DNA of 64,000 nucleotides from JAJECS01 sp965262745 (lineage in GTDB: Bacteria; Chloroflexota; UBA11872): positions 930,001 through 994,000 of the forward strand of contig OZ253558.1 in NCBI GenBank assembly GCA_965262745.1, written 5' to 3'. Both the position numbers and the translations under genes were made by a program. Below the pieces are notes generated by a model. That model did not search any database, was not told the origin of the DNA, and was given only the letters and a program-made list of their open reading frames with translations. This document shows, piece after piece, positions 8,982 through 17,633 of the stretch (position 1 is its first letter; the number at the start of each line of letters is the position of its first letter).

Positions 8982-10196
8982 ATGGCCTCCCCCTACGCCC
9001 TTCGCTGGTTCAACGACGCTCGCTTCGGCATGTTCATTCACTGGGGGTTGTACTCCGTGCTCGCCCGCCACGAATGGACCATGTACCAGGAGGAGATCCC
9101 GGCCGCGGACTACGCCCACCTGGCTGACCAGTTCACAGCCAGTCGCTACTCCCCGGATGATTGGGTGGCGCTCGCCCAGGATACGGGCATGCGCTACATG
9201 ATCTTGACCTCACGCCATCACGAAGGCTTCGCGCTGTGGGACTCGAAGGTCTCGGACTTCACCGCGCCCAAGTCCGCGGCCGGTCGCGACGTGCTGGGCG
9301 AGTTCGTGGCCGCTTGCCAGAAGCGGCGCATGCCCTATGGGTTCTACTTCTCCCTGCTCGATTGGCGTTGGCCGGAATACTTCCGCGGGCCGCAGGCCGA
9401 CCCCGAAGGATGGGCGCGGTTCCGGGCCTACGTCCACGCGCAAGTCGAAGAGCTCTGCACGGACTATGGCGAGCTTGCCGTGCTCTGGTACGACGGCGGC
9501 TGGCCCTACACCCCGGAGGATTGGCACTCCGCCGAACTCAACGCCCGCGTGCGCGAGCTGCAGCCCAACATCTTGATCAACGACCGGTCGCTGCTGCCCG
9601 AGGACTTCGACACGCCCGAGCAGCACGTGACCGCGTCGCCCCCGGGCCGGCCGTGGGAAAGCTGCATGACCCTGAACACCACCTGGGGCTATTCCACCAT
9701 CGACCACGAGTGGCGCACGCCGCGCCAGCTCATTCACTTCCTGGTCACAGCGGCGGCCGGCGGCGGCAACTATCTGCTCAACGTGGGACCCAACGCCGAG
9801 GGCCACATCCCCTTCGAGTCCGTGGAGCGGCTGCGCGCCATGGGCGCCTGGATGCGCGCGAACAGCGAGTCAATCTACGGCTCCGAGCGCATGCCCGAGC
9901 GGATCATGCGCGTCGGCAGCGTCGGACGCCATCACACCATCAAGGGCGACACGCTCTATCTGCACTGCTGGCGCTGGCCCGGCCAAGAGATGGTGCTGGG
10001 CAATCTTGACGGCACGCTGCTCTCGGCCCGATTCCTACACGACGGGACCCCCATCGATTTCGACCAGCGCCAGCACCGCATCTGGCTGCGCGGACTGCCG
10101 GCCTTCGCGCCGGACCCCATCGACACCGTCATCGCCCTGGACTTCGACCGCCGGCCCGGGCTGCGCAATCGTTTCGGCGAGGGAGAGCCGGCGTAG
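8982..10196 (+). CDS. Alpha-L-fucosidase, GH29 family
   Basis: Retaining glycosidase that releases terminal L-fucose, 404 residues from the chosen start. Visible family features are RWFNDARFGMFIHWG at the N-terminus, the TSRHHEGFALWDSK strand that shapes the fucose pocket, and LWYDGGW with the predicted nucleophile Asp171. Next come INDR and the NTTWGYS segment, then GGGNYLLNVGPN, a hallmark of the end of the TIM barrel, and a short C-terminal beta-domain. The frame is open upstream to 8844, but that part encodes repeat-like, unconserved residues, so I place the start at the ATG at 8982; no strong ribosome binding site supports it. No signal peptide is visible, suggesting a cytoplasmic enzyme acting on imported oligosaccharides. 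Confidence 0.9.
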   Translation: MASPYALRWFNDARFGMFIHWGLYSVLARHEWTMYQEEIPAADYAHLADQFTASRYSPDDWVALAQDTGMRYMILTSRHHEGFALWDSKVSDFTAPKSAAGRDVLGEFVAACQKRRMPYGFYFSLLDWRWPEYFRGPQADPEGWARFRAYVHAQVEELCTDYGELAVLWYDGGWPYTPEDWHSAELNARVRELQPNILINDRSLLPEDFDTPEQHVTASPPGRPWESCMTLNTTWGYSTIDHEWRTPRQLIHFLVTAAAGGGNYLLNVGPNAEGHIPFESVERLRAMGAWMRANSESIYGSERMPERIMRVGSVGRHHTIKGDTLYLHCWRWPGQEMVLGNLDGTLLSARFLHDGTPIDFDQRQHRIWLRGLPAFAPDPIDTVIALDFDRRPGLRNRFGEGEPA

Positions 10197-10205
10197 CGCG
10201 TTCGT

Positions 10206-10230
10206 CATTCCGGCCCTGAGCCGGAATCCA
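10206..10230. repeat. Palindromic repeat between convergent genes
   Basis: The sequence ATTCCGGC-CCTGA-GCCGGAAT (10207-10227) can form an 8-bp hairpin. It lies between the ends of the convergent fucosidase and metallophosphoesterase genes. It resembles the widespread CATTCC...GGAATCCA repeat family and may also end transcription. There is no T-run, so a classic terminator is not claimed. Confidence 0.5.
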
Positions 10231-10271
10231 GGCCAGCAGTCGCCGAGGTAGCGCTACGCGCCCGGTCTAGC

Positions 10272-11030
10272 TCAGATCGGAACGTCGGTTATGCCCAGCC
10301 CATCGTCGTGCACGTCCACCACCAGAATCCCCTGGTGGGCGTCCACGCTTGGGTTGGCTCGATCCGGGCCGAGGGTGACCCATGTCGACGGCGCCGTCTC
10401 GCTGCGAATACCGCCCACCGTGGCGCTCGTGCGCCGGTGCACGTGACCTGAAAAGACACCCAGCACGCGATCGTGGCGCTGGAGGACGCCAAATAGCTCG
10501 TCGGCGTTCTGGAGCGCGACGCCGTCCAGCCAATCGATGCCGATCGGATGGCAGTGGTGATGGACGAACAGCACCGTCGGCTCGCAATCACGGGCGGCAA
10601 GAATGCGTTCGAGCCAGGCAAGTTGCTCGCCGCCGAGACGACCCCCAATCCCGCCGCCGGCAGGGTTGGAGTTGAGCACCACCACCTGCACCCCGCAGCG
10701 GACGAGCGCGTAGTAGCCGTCGGGAGCGCCCGCCGGCTCAACGTCGCTCGGCAGCAGGAGCGCCTGCGCGAGCATCGCGCCATCGTCGTGATTGCCCTGC
10801 ACATAGAGCTGCGGCATCGGCAGGTCGCGCGTGATGCGAACAAACTCCGCGTAGGCCGCCGGGCTCGGCGTGCTCGTCAGGTCCCCCAGATTGACAACGA
10901 AGCGCGGAGTTGGACGAATGCCGTCCAGGGTGCGCACGGCCGCTTCGAGCTGCGCACGTGCGTCCACGCCGTGCTGCGGCGCCACGCCGGGAGAAATAAC
11001 GTGGGCATCGCTGAGAATGGCGAATCGCAT
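10272..11030 (-). CDS. Calcineurin-like metallophosphoesterase
   Basis: Two-metal phosphoesterase of 252 residues. All five motifs are present in order: D-x-H in LSDAH at the N-terminus, GDLT, GNHD, the HHH segment, and GHVH near residue 195. This set is typical of cyclic-nucleotide or other phosphodiester hydrolases of the CpdA/YfcE type. The substrate is not determined. It sits 14 bases downstream of the DUF3105 gene in the same direction, so the two probably form an operon. No signal peptide; cytoplasmic. Confidence 0.88.
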   Translation of the reverse strand: MRFAILSDAHVISPGVAPQHGVDARAQLEAAVRTLDGIRPTPRFVVNLGDLTSTPSPAAYAEFVRITRDLPMPQLYVQGNHDDGAMLAQALLLPSDVEPAGAPDGYYALVRCGVQVVVLNSNPAGGGIGGRLGGEQLAWLERILAARDCEPTVLFVHHHCHPIGIDWLDGVALQNADELFGVLQRHDRVLGVFSGHVHRRTSATVGGIRSETAPSTWVTLGPDRANPSVDAHQGILVVDVHDDGLGITDVPI

Positions 11031-11044
11031 GGCGTGTCGCTGAG

Positions 11045-11740
11045 CTACGGCGCCTGCTCGGGCCCGCGGTCGACGTGGTCGCGGTAGAAGTCGCGCACCT
11101 GCTCGGGCTCGAAATTGTCCATAGGCTCCTGCCAGTGCCAGGCGACGAGCATGAACTTGGGCACGAGGCCAGCATACGGCAGGGCGATCAACTTCACTTC
11201 ACCGAAGGCCGCGTTGGGAAGGCCCCCATAGATAGCCTCCATCTGCGGCACAACCTCGTCGCAATCGGTCTGGCATCGATACAGCAGCGCGATGGCGCCG
11301 TGCTCCAAATTGTGCACCCACAAACCTTCCTCGACGGGCTCTTCATAGACCCCGTACGGGGCGGTGATCGGGTAGTGGGGTCCCGATGCTGGCGGCACGT
11401 TTTCGTATTCGGTGGCCGTCCCCACCGGCACGTGGAGGCGGCCTTCGTCGTCGATCCGGACCCGGCGGGCGGCGATCTCGGCGGACGGGATGCTCGACAC
11501 GACCAGCAGGACAATCAACGCCGCGACGCCGCCAACCACAAGCGCCACGCCGGCGCCGATCAGTAGGCGCTTACGCCACCGGCGGTGCCGGGCGGCCCGC
11601 TGGCGCTGCTCTCGAGCGTCGCGGCGGCGCTCGAGTTTGTCCGCGGCCCTGGTTCCGCGTGGCCTCGCCACGACGCCCCCACCCTTGATCCGACGCGTCC
11701 GCGATTGTGCCATCAGCGCCGTGGTCGCCACTTCGGACAC
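11045..11740 (-). CDS. DUF3105 membrane-anchored protein
   Basis: A protein of 231 residues with a basic, probably cytoplasmic N-terminus (about 57 residues rich in Arg and Lys), one transmembrane helix at about residues 58-82, and an extracytoplasmic DUF3105 domain. The domain is recognised by the segments PPASGPHYP, GVYEEPV and VHNLEHGAIALLY, whose conserved His residues suggest metal binding; this last point is inference. DUF3105 has no established function. The first ATG gives a long basic leader; the internal ATG at residue 10 is an alternative start. Followed by the metallophosphoesterase gene. Confidence 0.82.
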   Translation of the reverse strand: MSEVATTALMAQSRTRRIKGGGVVARPRGTRAADKLERRRDAREQRQRAARHRRWRKRLLIGAGVALVVGGVAALIVLLVVSSIPSAEIAARRVRIDDEGRLHVPVGTATEYENVPPASGPHYPITAPYGVYEEPVEEGLWVHNLEHGAIALLYRCQTDCDEVVPQMEAIYGGLPNAAFGEVKLIALPYAGLVPKFMLVAWHWQEPMDNFEPEQVRDFYRDHVDRGPEQAP

Positions 11741-11817
11741 CCCAGACCACAGAACGGAACATCTGCGTGAGAATGACAGGCGACCGCCGCCGAACTATCT
11801 GAGAGGACTGCCGCCCA

Positions 11818-13269
11818 ATGCCTTCCACCGCCGCCGCCGGATTGATCGGCCTGGGCGTCATGGGTCGAAACCTCGCCCTCAACATCGCCTCGCGAGGTTT
11901 TCCGCTGGCGGTCTACAACCGAACCTACCGCCGCACCACGCAGTTCCTGGAGCGCGACGCCTGCGAAACGGACATCCGGGGGGCCGAGCGCCTGGAAGAT
12001 TTCGTAGCCACCTTGGAGCGCCCGCGGCGGGTGATTCTGATGGTCGACGCCGGCCGCCCCGTCGACGCGGTTCTCGAGCAGATCATCCCGCTGCTCGATC
12101 CCGACGACACCATCGTGGATGGCGGCAATTCCTTCTACGCCGACACCGAGCGCCGCATTGACATGGTCGAGGGCGCCCACATGCGCTACTTGGGAACCGG
12201 CATCAGCGGCGGTGAAACGGGCGCGCGATTCGGTCCGTCGATCATGCCCGGAGGCGACGAGCAGGCGTATGAGCGGCTCGAGCCCATCCTCACCCGGATC
12301 GCCGCCCAGGTGGACGACGGCCCCTGCGTGACCTACGTCGGCCGTAGAAGCGCCGGTCATTATGTCAAGATGGTCCACAACGGCATCGAGTACGGCGACA
12401 TGCAGCTCATCGCCGAGGCATACAGCTACTTGGCCGCGGCGGGCTATGCACCGGACGAGCTGGCCGACATCTTCGCCAGCTGGAACGAGTCCGAACTCGA
12501 GTCCTATCTGATCCAGATAACCGCGGACATCTTCAAGGTTCGCGACGCCGGTGATGACGGCTTCCTGGTCGACGCCATCCTCGATCAGGCCGGGCAGAAG
12601 GGCACCGGGCGCTGGACCTCGCGCGACGCGCTTGAGTTGGGCACGCCGATCCCGACCATCGACGCCGCTGTCTGGTCGCGCCATATCTCGGCCCGCAAGA
12701 CCGAACGCGTCGCGGCAGCGGCCGTGCTGCGACCCGACGGCGCGCCGCGGATCGAGCGGTTCGATGGCCTGGTCGACTCCGTGCGGCAGGCGCTCTACGC
12801 GGCCAAGGTGTGCTCCTATGCCCAGGGCATGTCGTTGCTGCGCGCCGCATCCGAGGCCTACGCCTACGAGCTCAAGCCGGCGGAGCTGGCGCGCATCTGG
12901 AAGGGCGGATGCATCATTCGCGCCCGCCTGCTGGGAGATATCCAACGGGCCTTCACCGCTGACCCAGCGCTGGTGAATCTCTTGCTGGACGAGCAGTTCC
13001 GGGCGCAGCTCGCGGAAGCCGATGAGGGCTGGCGAAGGGTCGTGACTGGCGCCAAGAACGCCGGGCTGCCCTTCGCCGCCATGAGCGCCTCGCTGGACTA
13101 CTACGACGCCTACCGCTCGGACCGGCTGCCAATGAACCTCACCCAGGCCCAGCGGGACTATTTCGGCGCGCACACCTACCAGCGCGTGGACCGGCCGGGC
13201 GTCTTCCACTCGCAATGGGAGCGTGGGGCAGACACCGGCGCCGCAAGCAGCGATCCAGTCGACGCGTGA
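11818..13269 (+). CDS. gnd: 6-phosphogluconate dehydrogenase, decarboxylating
   Basis: Oxidises 6-phosphogluconate to ribulose 5-phosphate with loss of CO2 in the pentose phosphate pathway. The 483 residues match the long (about 470-residue) enzyme. Visible are the Rossmann motif GLIGLGVMGRNLALN, the NRT specificity loop that suits NADP, and GISGGETGARFGPSIMPGG at the active site. GHYVKMVHNGIEYGDMQ carries the catalytic Lys and Glu. The all-helical C-terminal domain is complete. It is divergent from the DUF3105 gene and stands alone; no glucose-6-phosphate dehydrogenase gene is adjacent. Confidence 0.95.
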   Translation: MPSTAAAGLIGLGVMGRNLALNIASRGFPLAVYNRTYRRTTQFLERDACETDIRGAERLEDFVATLERPRRVILMVDAGRPVDAVLEQIIPLLDPDDTIVDGGNSFYADTERRIDMVEGAHMRYLGTGISGGETGARFGPSIMPGGDEQAYERLEPILTRIAAQVDDGPCVTYVGRRSAGHYVKMVHNGIEYGDMQLIAEAYSYLAAAGYAPDELADIFASWNESELESYLIQITADIFKVRDAGDDGFLVDAILDQAGQKGTGRWTSRDALELGTPIPTIDAAVWSRHISARKTERVAAAAVLRPDGAPRIERFDGLVDSVRQALYAAKVCSYAQGMSLLRAASEAYAYELKPAELARIWKGGCIIRARLLGDIQRAFTADPALVNLLLDEQFRAQLAEADEGWRRVVTGAKNAGLPFAAMSASLDYYDAYRSDRLPMNLTQAQRDYFGAHTYQRVDRPGVFHSQWERGADTGAASSDPVDA

Positions 13270-13320
13270 GGGGGGCGCTGACTAACCCGGTGAGGCTTCG
13301 GGTGTTTGGAAAAATCCGGT

Positions 13321-13345
13321 GTAGGGGCGCCCCTTGTGGGTGCCC
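13321..13345. repeat. GTAGGGGCG-type interspersed repeat (copy 1)
   Basis: A short palindromic element, GTAGGGGCGCCCCTTGTGGG followed by TGCCC, in the 132-base gap between gnd and the convergent formamidase-like gene. Near-identical copies lie at 60715-60739 and 60821-60844. It looks like a REP-type element and carries no gene. Confidence 0.65.
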
Positions 13346-13401
13346 TGTTTCCCCCACCCGGCCCATGGGCGCGGGTATGCCGGGGCGTTAGACCAAAATC
13401 C

Positions 13402-14304
13402 CTAAAGGGCCGACTTTGGAAAGCGGGCGTACGCGCTCACCGGCACGCCATATCCCCCGGCCTGGCCCAGCCTGAGGTCAACCGCCGCTCCCACCAGCAT
13501 GCGGGCCTGGGTTGGCGTCACGCCGAGGTCGTGTGTGAGCCGCCCTTCCATCGCGGCCGTGGCTCGCCGCAGAGCCTCGGGCAGCTCGTCGGCCACGCCA
13601 ACCGTCATAACGTGCGTCGCCGTCTCAAACCACGGCTGCGTCAGCGACTCGCCGGCCACGAGGTCGAGCGTAAGATCGATCTCGGCGGTGATATTCACGC
13701 CCGAGTGCGCTTCGCCGTCGCCCATGGTGGCGTGGACGTCGCCGATACCGAAGAGTGCGCCCGGAACCCGCACCGGCAAATGCACCGTGGCGCCGGTGGT
13801 GATCTCGTTGAAATCCAAATTGCCTCCGTGGTCGCCCAGGCTGAGGGTGATGATGCTGCCCACAGCCGGCGCCACGCCCATCGTGCCCACCATGGGACGC
13901 ACCGGGAGGGAGACGCGGCCGGCGAACTGCACACCCTCGCCGCACACGTCAAAGGGCTCTATGCCCGGGTCCAGCGCCTGATCGCCGAGGATTCCCGTGC
14001 CCGGCAGCGCGGCCACGTATCCGCGAGGCGTGAGGCGTATCGCGTCGATCGTCACGCGCAGCGTGTCGCCGGGAGCCGCATCCTCGATTCCGATCGGACC
14101 CGTACACGGGTTCATGCGGCCGGGCGTTCGTCGTCGGGCATACCCGGCGACGTCAAGGTCGTCGCAATGTCCGTCGTAGGCATCGCGCGCCGCGACCGTA
14201 AGCCGGGCGTGTGAGGGGATCCAGACAACCGGCGCCGCATCGGCGTCGAACTCATAGGTCGTATGGCGCGACGATATGTGTTGGCGTGCCCCGATTGAAT
14301 TCAC
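13402..14304 (-). CDS. Acetamidase/formamidase family protein
   Basis: Hydrolyses short-chain amides such as formamide or acetamide to the acid and ammonia. The 300 residues show the FmdA/AmdA pattern: GPIGIEDAAPGDTL, then GNLDFNEITTGATVHLPV, then GALFGIGDVHATMGDGE. These contain the conserved Asp, Glu and His residues of the beta-rich fold. The start codon is GTG at 14304, overlapping the TGA of uvrC by the four bases GTGA, so the gene is translationally coupled to uvrC. A role in breaking down amides from the surrounding hydantoin-type catabolism is possible but unproven. Confidence 0.88.
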   Translation of the reverse strand: MNSIGARQHISSRHTTYEFDADAAPVVWIPSHARLTVAARDAYDGHCDDLDVAGYARRRTPGRMNPCTGPIGIEDAAPGDTLRVTIDAIRLTPRGYVAALPGTGILGDQALDPGIEPFDVCGEGVQFAGRVSLPVRPMVGTMGVAPAVGSIITLSLGDHGGNLDFNEITTGATVHLPVRVPGALFGIGDVHATMGDGEAHSGVNITAEIDLTLDLVAGESLTQPWFETATHVMTVGVADELPEALRRATAAMEGRLTHDLGVTPTQARMLVGAAVDLRLGQAGGYGVPVSAYARFPKSAL

Positions 14305-16247
14305 AGCGCCTCCTTCAGCGCGCGCGCGGCGCTCGCGGTCATGCCCTCAACGGTTGCGAGCTCCGCCGCGGACGCTCGCCGAATTTGCTCGAGCGAGCCG
14401 AACGCGCGCATCAGCGCCCGCTTGCGCTTGGGGCCGATGCTCGGAATCTCGTCCAGTATCGATCGCCGCCCCTTCTTGGTGCGCAGCTTGATATGGAAGC
14501 TCACCGCGAAGCGATGCGCCTCATCGCGAATGCGTTGCACCAGGTGCATTCCATCGCTGTCGTGGGGGAGTCGAATCGGCGCCGAGCGCCCCGGCACGAA
14601 CAGCTCCTCCCGTTGCTTGGCAATCGAGGCCAACGGGATATCCGCCGGATCGATGTCCAATTCTCGAAACACATCCAGAGCCGCGCCAAGCTGCCCTTTG
14701 CCGCCGTCAATGAGCACGAGGTCGGGCGCCGAGCCCCACTCGTTGCTCGAACCCGCCGTCACGTTGGTCGGGACCGGCAACTCGGCGTCGGGGTCCAGCT
14801 CGCGCAACGGCACGCTGGCCAGCGCGCTCCGCCCAAGCCCACCATCGGCGGTGGCGATCTTGGTGAAGCGCGTAAAGCGGCGGCGCAGCACTTCTCGCAT
14901 GGATTCGAAGTCGTCATTCCCGGGCAGGTTTCTGATCTTGAAGCGGCGGTACTTGCCCTTCTTCGCCACGCCGTCTTCGAAGACGACGAGGGAGCCTACG
15001 ACCAACGATCCCTGGATGTGCGAGATGTCATAGGCCTCGATGCGCCGGGGCAGCCGCTCGAGCCCGAGCGCCGTGCCGACGTCAAGCATCGCCTGGCGGA
15101 GCTTGCGGCTCGTGCTGAGCCATCGGGAGCGCTCGAGTTGCAGCGTCTCCCGCACGTTGCGGGAAGCCATGGCCACGAGCTTGCGCTTTTGGCCGCGCTG
15201 CGGGGCGCGGATCTCGACCTTCGCGCCGCGCATAGTGCCCAGCCAAGCTTCGAGTGGGCCTGGGTCCGAGAGCCGCGCCGACGTGAGCACAAGCAACGGC
15301 ACCTCTGGCGCCCGGTCGTAGTACTCGCGCACGAAGTCATCCAGCATTTCGCTGTCCGTTTCCTCGCCGGTCACCGCCAGCTCGTAGACGCCGCGCCCGA
15401 TCATCTTTCCGCCCCTAATTCGCAACACCGTCGCCTGGGCCTCGCGTCCTTCGCGTGCCGCGGCGATGACGTCGATCTGGCCGCCCCGAAGGTCCGTGAT
15501 CTTCTGCTCGGCCACCACTTTTTCAATCGCCTTGAGCCGGTCGCGATGCTTGGCGGCGGTCTCGTATTCGTGGGCTTCGGCGGCGCTCCACATCTGCGCG
15601 GTGAGTCCTTCCACCACGTGGTCATAATCGCCGCGCATGAAGCCCACAGCGCCATCGACAACCGCCGCATACTCCTCAACGGTGCAGGAGCGCGTGCAGG
15701 GCGCGAGGCACAGTCCCAGATGATATTTCAAGCACGGCCGCGGTATGGGCGTGCCCATGTCGATGGTGCACGTCCGGTACGGAAACAACCGGTTGAGCAG
15801 CTTGAGCGTCTGGCGCAGCGACTTGGCGCTGGTGAAGGGACCGAAATACAGCGCGCCGTCTTTGAGGAGGCGGCGGGTCGTGCCGATCCGGGGATAGGTC
15901 TCGTTGGTGGTCACCTTGACGTAGAGGTAGCCCTTGTCGTCTCGGAACGTGACGTTGAACGGCGGGCGATGCTCCTTGATGAGGTTGTTCTCCAGCAGGA
16001 GGGCCTCGATCTCGGAATCGGTGACGATCACCTCAAGATCGGCCACCCGTTGCGCAAGCGAGATCGTCTTGGCCGTTCGATCGCCGCGCCGGAAGTAGCT
16101 GCGCACGCGGCTCCGCAGGGACCGCGCCTTACCGACGTACACCACGTCGCCACGCTCGCCGCGCATGAGGTAGACACCGGGCGCGTCGGGCAGCCCGGCG
16201 AGCTTCTCTTCGACGGCGGCGCTGACGGCGGCAGGCACGGTGAACAA
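14301..16247 (-). CDS. uvrC: Excinuclease ABC subunit C
   Basis: Makes both incisions around bulky DNA lesions in UvrABC nucleotide excision repair. The 648 residues contain the GIY-YIG nuclease domain at about residues 18-95 (PGVYLMRGERGDVVYVGKA), a Cys cluster near 170-190 (CLKYHLGLCLAPC), and the UVR motif near 210-240 that contacts UvrB. The RNase H-like endonuclease half is marked by RIEAYDISH and LVLIDGGKGQL. A C-terminal helix-hairpin-helix pair begins SIGPKRKRALMRAFG. All catalytic features look intact. The formamidase-like gene follows with a 4-base overlap. Confidence 0.96.
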   Translation of the reverse strand: MFTVPAAVSAAVEEKLAGLPDAPGVYLMRGERGDVVYVGKARSLRSRVRSYFRRGDRTAKTISLAQRVADLEVIVTDSEIEALLLENNLIKEHRPPFNVTFRDDKGYLYVKVTTNETYPRIGTTRRLLKDGALYFGPFTSAKSLRQTLKLLNRLFPYRTCTIDMGTPIPRPCLKYHLGLCLAPCTRSCTVEEYAAVVDGAVGFMRGDYDHVVEGLTAQMWSAAEAHEYETAAKHRDRLKAIEKVVAEQKITDLRGGQIDVIAAAREGREAQATVLRIRGGKMIGRGVYELAVTGEETDSEMLDDFVREYYDRAPEVPLLVLTSARLSDPGPLEAWLGTMRGAKVEIRAPQRGQKRKLVAMASRNVRETLQLERSRWLSTSRKLRQAMLDVGTALGLERLPRRIEAYDISHIQGSLVVGSLVVFEDGVAKKGKYRRFKIRNLPGNDDFESMREVLRRRFTRFTKIATADGGLGRSALASVPLRELDPDAELPVPTNVTAGSSNEWGSAPDLVLIDGGKGQLGAALDVFRELDIDPADIPLASIAKQREELFVPGRSAPIRLPHDSDGMHLVQRIRDEAHRFAVSFHIKLRTKKGRRSILDEIPSIGPKRKRALMRAFGSLEQIRRASAAELATVEGMTASAARALKEAL

Positions 16248-16422
16248 TCTCCGCGTCGGCGCGCCACGTGAGGCACGCCTCCGGTCGATTCTAGTGCGAT
16301 GACGCCGCCGCCCGCCCGCCGTTCGCTCGGACGTTCGTCGTGCCGCCCACGGGAAGTTGCAGTGGGCGCGGGTAGAATGACGGTCAGTCGACTAAAACCA
16401 TGGGCGGCAAGCCCACGCGCGC

Positions 16423-17607
16423 GTGAACTATCAGCGTCTGCGGACGATCCTGCTCGTCTTGGGGATCGCCGTCGCCAGCATTTGGCTGTTGCAGTTTCTC
16501 TGGGGACTCATTGGGAATTTTGCTGCCCTCGTCGTGACGCTGCTCCTGGCCTGGATTATCAACCTCATCGCTCTCGGGCCGGTGCGGTTCATGCGCCGCC
16601 TCCGGATACCCCGCGCAATCGCGGCCACCTTCGTGTACCTCGTGTTCGCCAGCGTCACGGCCGTGACCAGCTTCTTCATCCTGCCGCCGCTGTTTGCCGA
16701 GATCGGCCGCGCGGCCGGCAACCTGACGGCCGGTGCCGCCGACGCCACCCACATCCTTGACAACCTGCGCGCGCAACTGCTGCAGTGGGGCGTACCTCAG
16801 GACACCGTTACCGAGCTGGTCACCGGCTTCAACACCCAGATCATCTCGCTCGGTCAGGATATTGCCTCAGGGATTGTGGCATCGACGGGAGCCGTCCTCG
16901 GCGGCCTTGGCCTGGCTATCCTGACCTTGATCATCTCGTTCTACATCTTGCTCGGATGGGACAGGAATCTGCAACGCCTGCGCCGCGAATTGCCGGCCGA
17001 CTGGCGCGCCCGCTTTGACCGCGGCATTCGCTCTGCCGAGCGCACCTTTGGCGGTTGGCTGGGCGGCCAGGCCGTGGCGTCAACCGCGTGGGGCGGCGCG
17101 GTGGCCCTCATCTACTTCATCGCCGACATGCCGTTCGGCCTGCTGGTTGCCGTGGCCACCGGCCTGCTCATGTTCATCCCGTTCGTCGGACTCGCCATCG
17201 GCATCGGGCTCCCGATCGTAATGGCCCTGACACTCCGGCTCGATCTCGCGATCTGGGTGGGGATAAGCGTGGTGGTTACTTCCATGATCATCGAGAACAT
17301 CGTCAAGCCCCGGGTCATGGGCACTGCCCTTGGAGTGAATCCCCTCGTGGTGATCTTGAGCGTGATCGTCGGCGGGGTGGCCGCAGGATTCTGGGGCATC
17401 GTCTTCGGCATTCCCCTCGGAGCCCTGATTTGGACGTTCGCACGCTGGGCCACCCTCGAAGTGCTCCACGCGCAGGCCCGCCTGCATGAGCACCCGGACG
17501 ATCCGCCGGCCCCGCCAGCCGCATCGGCGGCACAAGGGCAGGACGGTGCCGCCGGCGCGACGCTGCCCTCGGGCGCCGAAGAGCCTTCGCAAGGGGTTCA
17601 CGCATAA
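16423..17607 (+). CDS. AI-2E family (TqsA/PerM-like) membrane protein
   Basis: Polytopic membrane protein of 394 residues in the AI-2E transporter family, named after E. coli TqsA; most members have no proven substrate. About seven to eight hydrophobic helices are visible, with two near the N-terminus, a central soluble segment (residues 95-150), and the conserved FIPFVGLAIGIGLPIV stretch near residue 250. This is followed by IIENIVKPRVMGTALGVNPLVVI, the strongest family signature. The last 40 residues are Pro/Ala-rich and probably disordered. The start is GTG at 16423. The ABC exporter genes follow directly, so this is the first gene of a likely four-gene run. Confidence 0.85.
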   Translation: MNYQRLRTILLVLGIAVASIWLLQFLWGLIGNFAALVVTLLLAWIINLIALGPVRFMRRLRIPRAIAATFVYLVFASVTAVTSFFILPPLFAEIGRAAGNLTAGAADATHILDNLRAQLLQWGVPQDTVTELVTGFNTQIISLGQDIASGIVASTGAVLGGLGLAILTLIISFYILLGWDRNLQRLRRELPADWRARFDRGIRSAERTFGGWLGGQAVASTAWGGAVALIYFIADMPFGLLVAVATGLLMFIPFVGLAIGIGLPIVMALTLRLDLAIWVGISVVVTSMIIENIVKPRVMGTALGVNPLVVILSVIVGGVAAGFWGIVFGIPLGALIWTFARWATLEVLHAQARLHEHPDDPPAPPAASAAQGQDGAAGATLPSGAEEPSQGVHA

Positions 17608-17633
17608 GGTCGCTGGTCCGCATTCTCAAATAC

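Noticed and set aside
11713..13215. 500-codon open frame on the minus strand opposite gnd
   Set aside because: It mirrors the third-position GC bias of gnd; the sense strand carries all the dehydrogenase motifs.
14211..16271. 686-codon open frame on the plus strand across uvrC
   Set aside because: Antisense to a complete UvrC with all domains; low-complexity, Arg- and His-rich translation.
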